Assembly (NCBI GenBank): GCA_007922195.1
Contig: ML682119.1
Coordinates: forward strand, 496,943-560,942
Length of the DNA: 64,000 nucleotides
Direction of reading: 5' to 3'
Source of the DNA: Podocnemis expansa
Lineage: Eukaryota > Chordata > Testudines > Podocnemididae
Position 1 is the first letter of the stretch, and each line of letters begins with the position of its first letter. Both the position numbers and the translations under genes were made by a program. The notes beneath the pieces were generated by a model. That model did no database searches and was not told where the DNA came from. It saw only the letters and a list, made by a program, of their open reading frames with translations. Of this stretch, positions 55,311 to 64,000 are shown one piece after another.

Positions 55311-56189
55311 TACTTGACTACAGGAATTCTTAAAAATGGTTCTTATCTTTTCATCTGCTGAGCCCACCCCACGGGTACACAGAGGCACCCTCCAAGGACC
55401 CAGCCCTACCTCCCACGTGCTCATCTCCCCTGCAGCCCTCCATTACTCATTCTTGAAACAAGTAAAAAGTGAGGGGACCTAGCTCTGCCATTCCTAGGCT
55501 TACCAGATGTCAGGGAAAAGGAGAACATCTCCCCTTTTTCCTTCACGTCCTCCATCCAGCAGGCATTTTAAAATACATGATTTTGTCTGGCTTTTTACTT
55601 ACAGGAGTTAAAGTATGCTGGAATGCCCTGGAACACCCTATTTTTGTGGGGAAGTGTTCCAGCAGGCCCCCTGAAAACAGAAGAATATTGATACTACAGT
55701 TTCTCCATATGTCCTCCTTTTCGTACTTCCCTGTCTTCCTTTCCAGGCTTTGGTATCTGGTAACCCTAGCCATTCCAGCTGCCCTGTGGTAGTCAGTTAT
55801 TTTTTGTCATATCCAGATTTCTTGCTCAGTGTGTAATCAGGGTCCCATGAACCCACCCAGTGCTGGGGAAGATAGCCAATCCTCCTGCAGGACGGAATGC
55901 ATAATTGGGGCCAAATTCAGCCTCCAGAGGCTTTTGACCTCACCCTGAAACTCTGGAGGCTGGTGAGCACTTAGTGTCAGTGAGGGGACTAGTGCGGGTA
56001 GCGGTGACTGGCCCAGTCCTGGTGGGGTTGTGGGACTGGTACATGGGGGCAGAGACATTAGTTACTTGGGGCGCTTGGTGCCTTCAGTGATGGGACAAGC
56101 TGGGGAAGGGAGCAGGGCAGGTGGGGGTGGAGATCTCCGAGGGGCGGGGTGAGAAGTCAGGGGAGCAGCCCCAGACTGGCCCTAGGACC
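55311..56189. other. no gene recognised
   Basis: Unassigned. 55490-55770 is loosely like the 37910-37990 segment ('aaggaggacatatgg'-type motifs in reverse), perhaps a shared repeat. Confidence 0.3.
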
Positions 56190-56325
56190 TAGCCTCAAGC
56201 CCAGTGGCTAGCACCTCTGCTTACTGTGCAGAAGGTCCTGGGGTCAAGCCCTAGGTGGTTGGGCTCGATGATCTCATAAGGTCCCTTCTAACCCTATGAT
56301 TCTATTCTATTATTCTATTCAAACA
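56190..56325 (+). repeat. tortoise-type Pol III SINE
   Basis: 'gtggctagcacctctgctta' (head), 'gtcctggggtcaagccc' (B box), 'gggctcgatgatctcataag' and 'gtcccttctaaccctatga', ending in an (ATTCT)n-like tail. It is the most complete copy in the window. Confidence 0.78.
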
Positions 56326-56394
56326 GCAGCTGGGGTGGGACATGCAGTGGCTCCAATCTCCTGGGAATGGAAGTGACCTTGACAAGTGCTCCTA

Positions 56395-56808
56395 GGCTGT
56401 GTTCAGCTGAGAGTTTTATTTTGAAACAAGAGCCGTTGTTTCAAAATAAAATTTCTTAGGTCCACACAATGTTCCGTTATTTCAAAACAACGGGACCCGT
56501 TATTTTGAAATAACGGCTGTTATTTTGAAACAGTAAAACCTTGCTTGAAATCAAAATAGCCATTGTTTCGAAACAGCGTTTGGACACGTTGCTTTGAAAC
56601 AACACCATTGTTTCAAAACATGTCCGAACGGTCTTATTTTGAAATAACCATTTCAAAATAATAGCCATTTCAATAGCAGGCTTTCCCTTAATTTGAATTA
56701 ACATTTTCTTAATTCAAATTAACTTATTTTGAAATGAGGACTTTATTTTGAAATAAATCATTTTGAAATAACTTATTTCAAAATAACAGTTTGCGTGTGA
56801 ACATAGCC
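56395..56808. mobile_element. Harbinger-like MITE, copy 6
   Basis: The ends are GGCTGTGTTCAGCTG and GTGTGAACATAGCC (approximate inverse). The perfect 3-bp duplication CTA lies at 56392-56394 and 56809-56811. Many 'ttattttgaaataa' palindromes fill the core. Confidence 0.8.
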
Positions 56809-57393
56809 CTAGAGAAAATGAAAACAACACATGGCCAGGCTTGGGCCACATTAACAAGCACAGTTTCCACAGAAACTTGGCCTTCTATTGCACCATGCCC
56901 TCCCTGCTGTTTGATTGGTGGCTGCAGGGTTGGGGTGGGGTTTTTGTTGCTCTCCCTGCCTATCTGGCTCACCCGAATGCTGCTGAGCTAACAGGAACTG
57001 GGAAGGGGTGGATCTGGCGCGGGTGGGGTTGGGAGACCATAGAACAGACATGGGCAGGGCTGCTCTGAGGGTGCGGTGAGCTGGTGGGAGCTCTATCCAA
57101 CCCTCATCTCAGTGGGCTGGTGCTGGGGAAGACCCGCCGTCAGTGCCTCCACTCTGCTCTTCCCCCAACTGTGACACCCACGAGAGACTCTGCTTGCGGG
57201 GTCCGGAACTGTCGGTCTGGATCGGCTGCTGGGTGGTAGCAGGGCCACAGGGTGCCACGGTCTGGTCAGGATCTGCCCCGGGATGGTGCTGTGGGGCTAG
57301 TAGGGAAAAGAGTCTGGTGCAGGATTTACTTTCTGTCAGTGCCAGCACGACTGCGAGGGGGGAAGAGCCCAGAGGAGACAGTGTCCTGTAGAG

Positions 57394-57598
57394 CAGTGTT
57401 TCCCAGCCAGGCACACCGGTGTACTGTCAGGTGTCAGCTGGTGTGCCACAATTTTTTTTTTTTTTTTTAAATACTCAAATTGGTCTGGATTGACTCATGA
57501 ATGTTCATGAGTTCATTTGGAAACTATATTGTGGTGTGCCTCACATTAATTAAAGGTAGCAATGTGTGGCACGGCAGACAAAATGTTGGGAACTACTG
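57394..57598. mobile_element. hAT MITE with intact target duplication
   Basis: The ends are CAGTGTTTCCCAGCC and GTTGGGAACTACTG. The perfect 8-bp duplication CTGTAGAG lies at 57386-57393 and 57599-57606. A T run lies near 57451. It sits 260 bp upstream of the zinc-finger gene's first coding exon. Confidence 0.88.
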
Positions 57599-57857
57599 CT
57601 GTAGAGACCGCCCAGCACCAAATCATACACCACCACCCTCTGCTGCCTGTCACCTGGCCACACCTCTCCTGCTGTTCATGGTAGGTCTGTTGTTTGCATG
57701 ATTGGGGAGGAGTCAGGGGGTGGGGTGGGCAAGGGACTGCCATAGCAGTCAATAATTCCAGTGCTGACATGTCCCCAATTGCCCTCTTTGCCCTAACAGG
57801 CTGCCACCTAACATCCCTGTTTTGCTCCAGCTCATTGCGTCTTTCAAGGGAAGGAAA

Positions 57858-64000
<6,143 letters not shown>

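Overview
The window is vertebrate nuclear DNA and reads best as a cryptodiran turtle. Coding exons are small, rare and split by GT..AG introns. Almost everything else is transposon-derived: CR1 LINE pieces, tRNA-derived SINEs with CR1-like tails (the tortoise Pol III/SINE type), Penelope-like elements, hAT-type and Harbinger-like MITEs, and a decayed endogenous retrovirus. The species cannot be named from sequence alone. One assembly gap (400 N) lies at 53289-53688.

Layout. 0.6-8.8 kb: exons of a maestro heat-like repeat (MROH) family gene on the + strand. Several neighbouring exons join in matching phase, but one has an internal stop, one has a mutated splice donor and at least one expected exon is missing, so I call it a pseudogene. 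9-20 kb: CR1 fragment, LTR-like repeats, SINEs, three MITEs and, on the minus strand, a broken Ty3/Gypsy integrase. 20.5-29.8 kb: a degraded retrovirus-like provirus on the + strand (gag pieces, protease-like, RNase H and integrase pieces), split by Penelope foldbacks and a MITE that holds a second MITE. 30.2-32.0 kb: a Penelope-like element with a degenerate reverse transcriptase. 32-50 kb: repeats, including a 1.8 kb unit (38479-40282) with hAT-like ends and a perfect 8-bp target duplication that encloses an HDGFL2-like first coding exon. 50.15-51.09 kb: an olfactory receptor pseudogene. 53.2-54.4 kb: the 3' part of an R2/R4-group non-LTR retrotransposon on the minus strand, lying between two (AT)n tracts and broken by the gap. 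57.86 kb to the right edge: a KRAB zinc-finger gene on the + strand, cut by the window end.

The real host genes (MROH-like, OR, KRAB-ZNF) belong to large, fast-turnover families. They show no functional pathway together. The most unusual item is the composite hAT unit at 38.5-40.3 kb, which looks like capture of a PWWP-domain gene's first exon.
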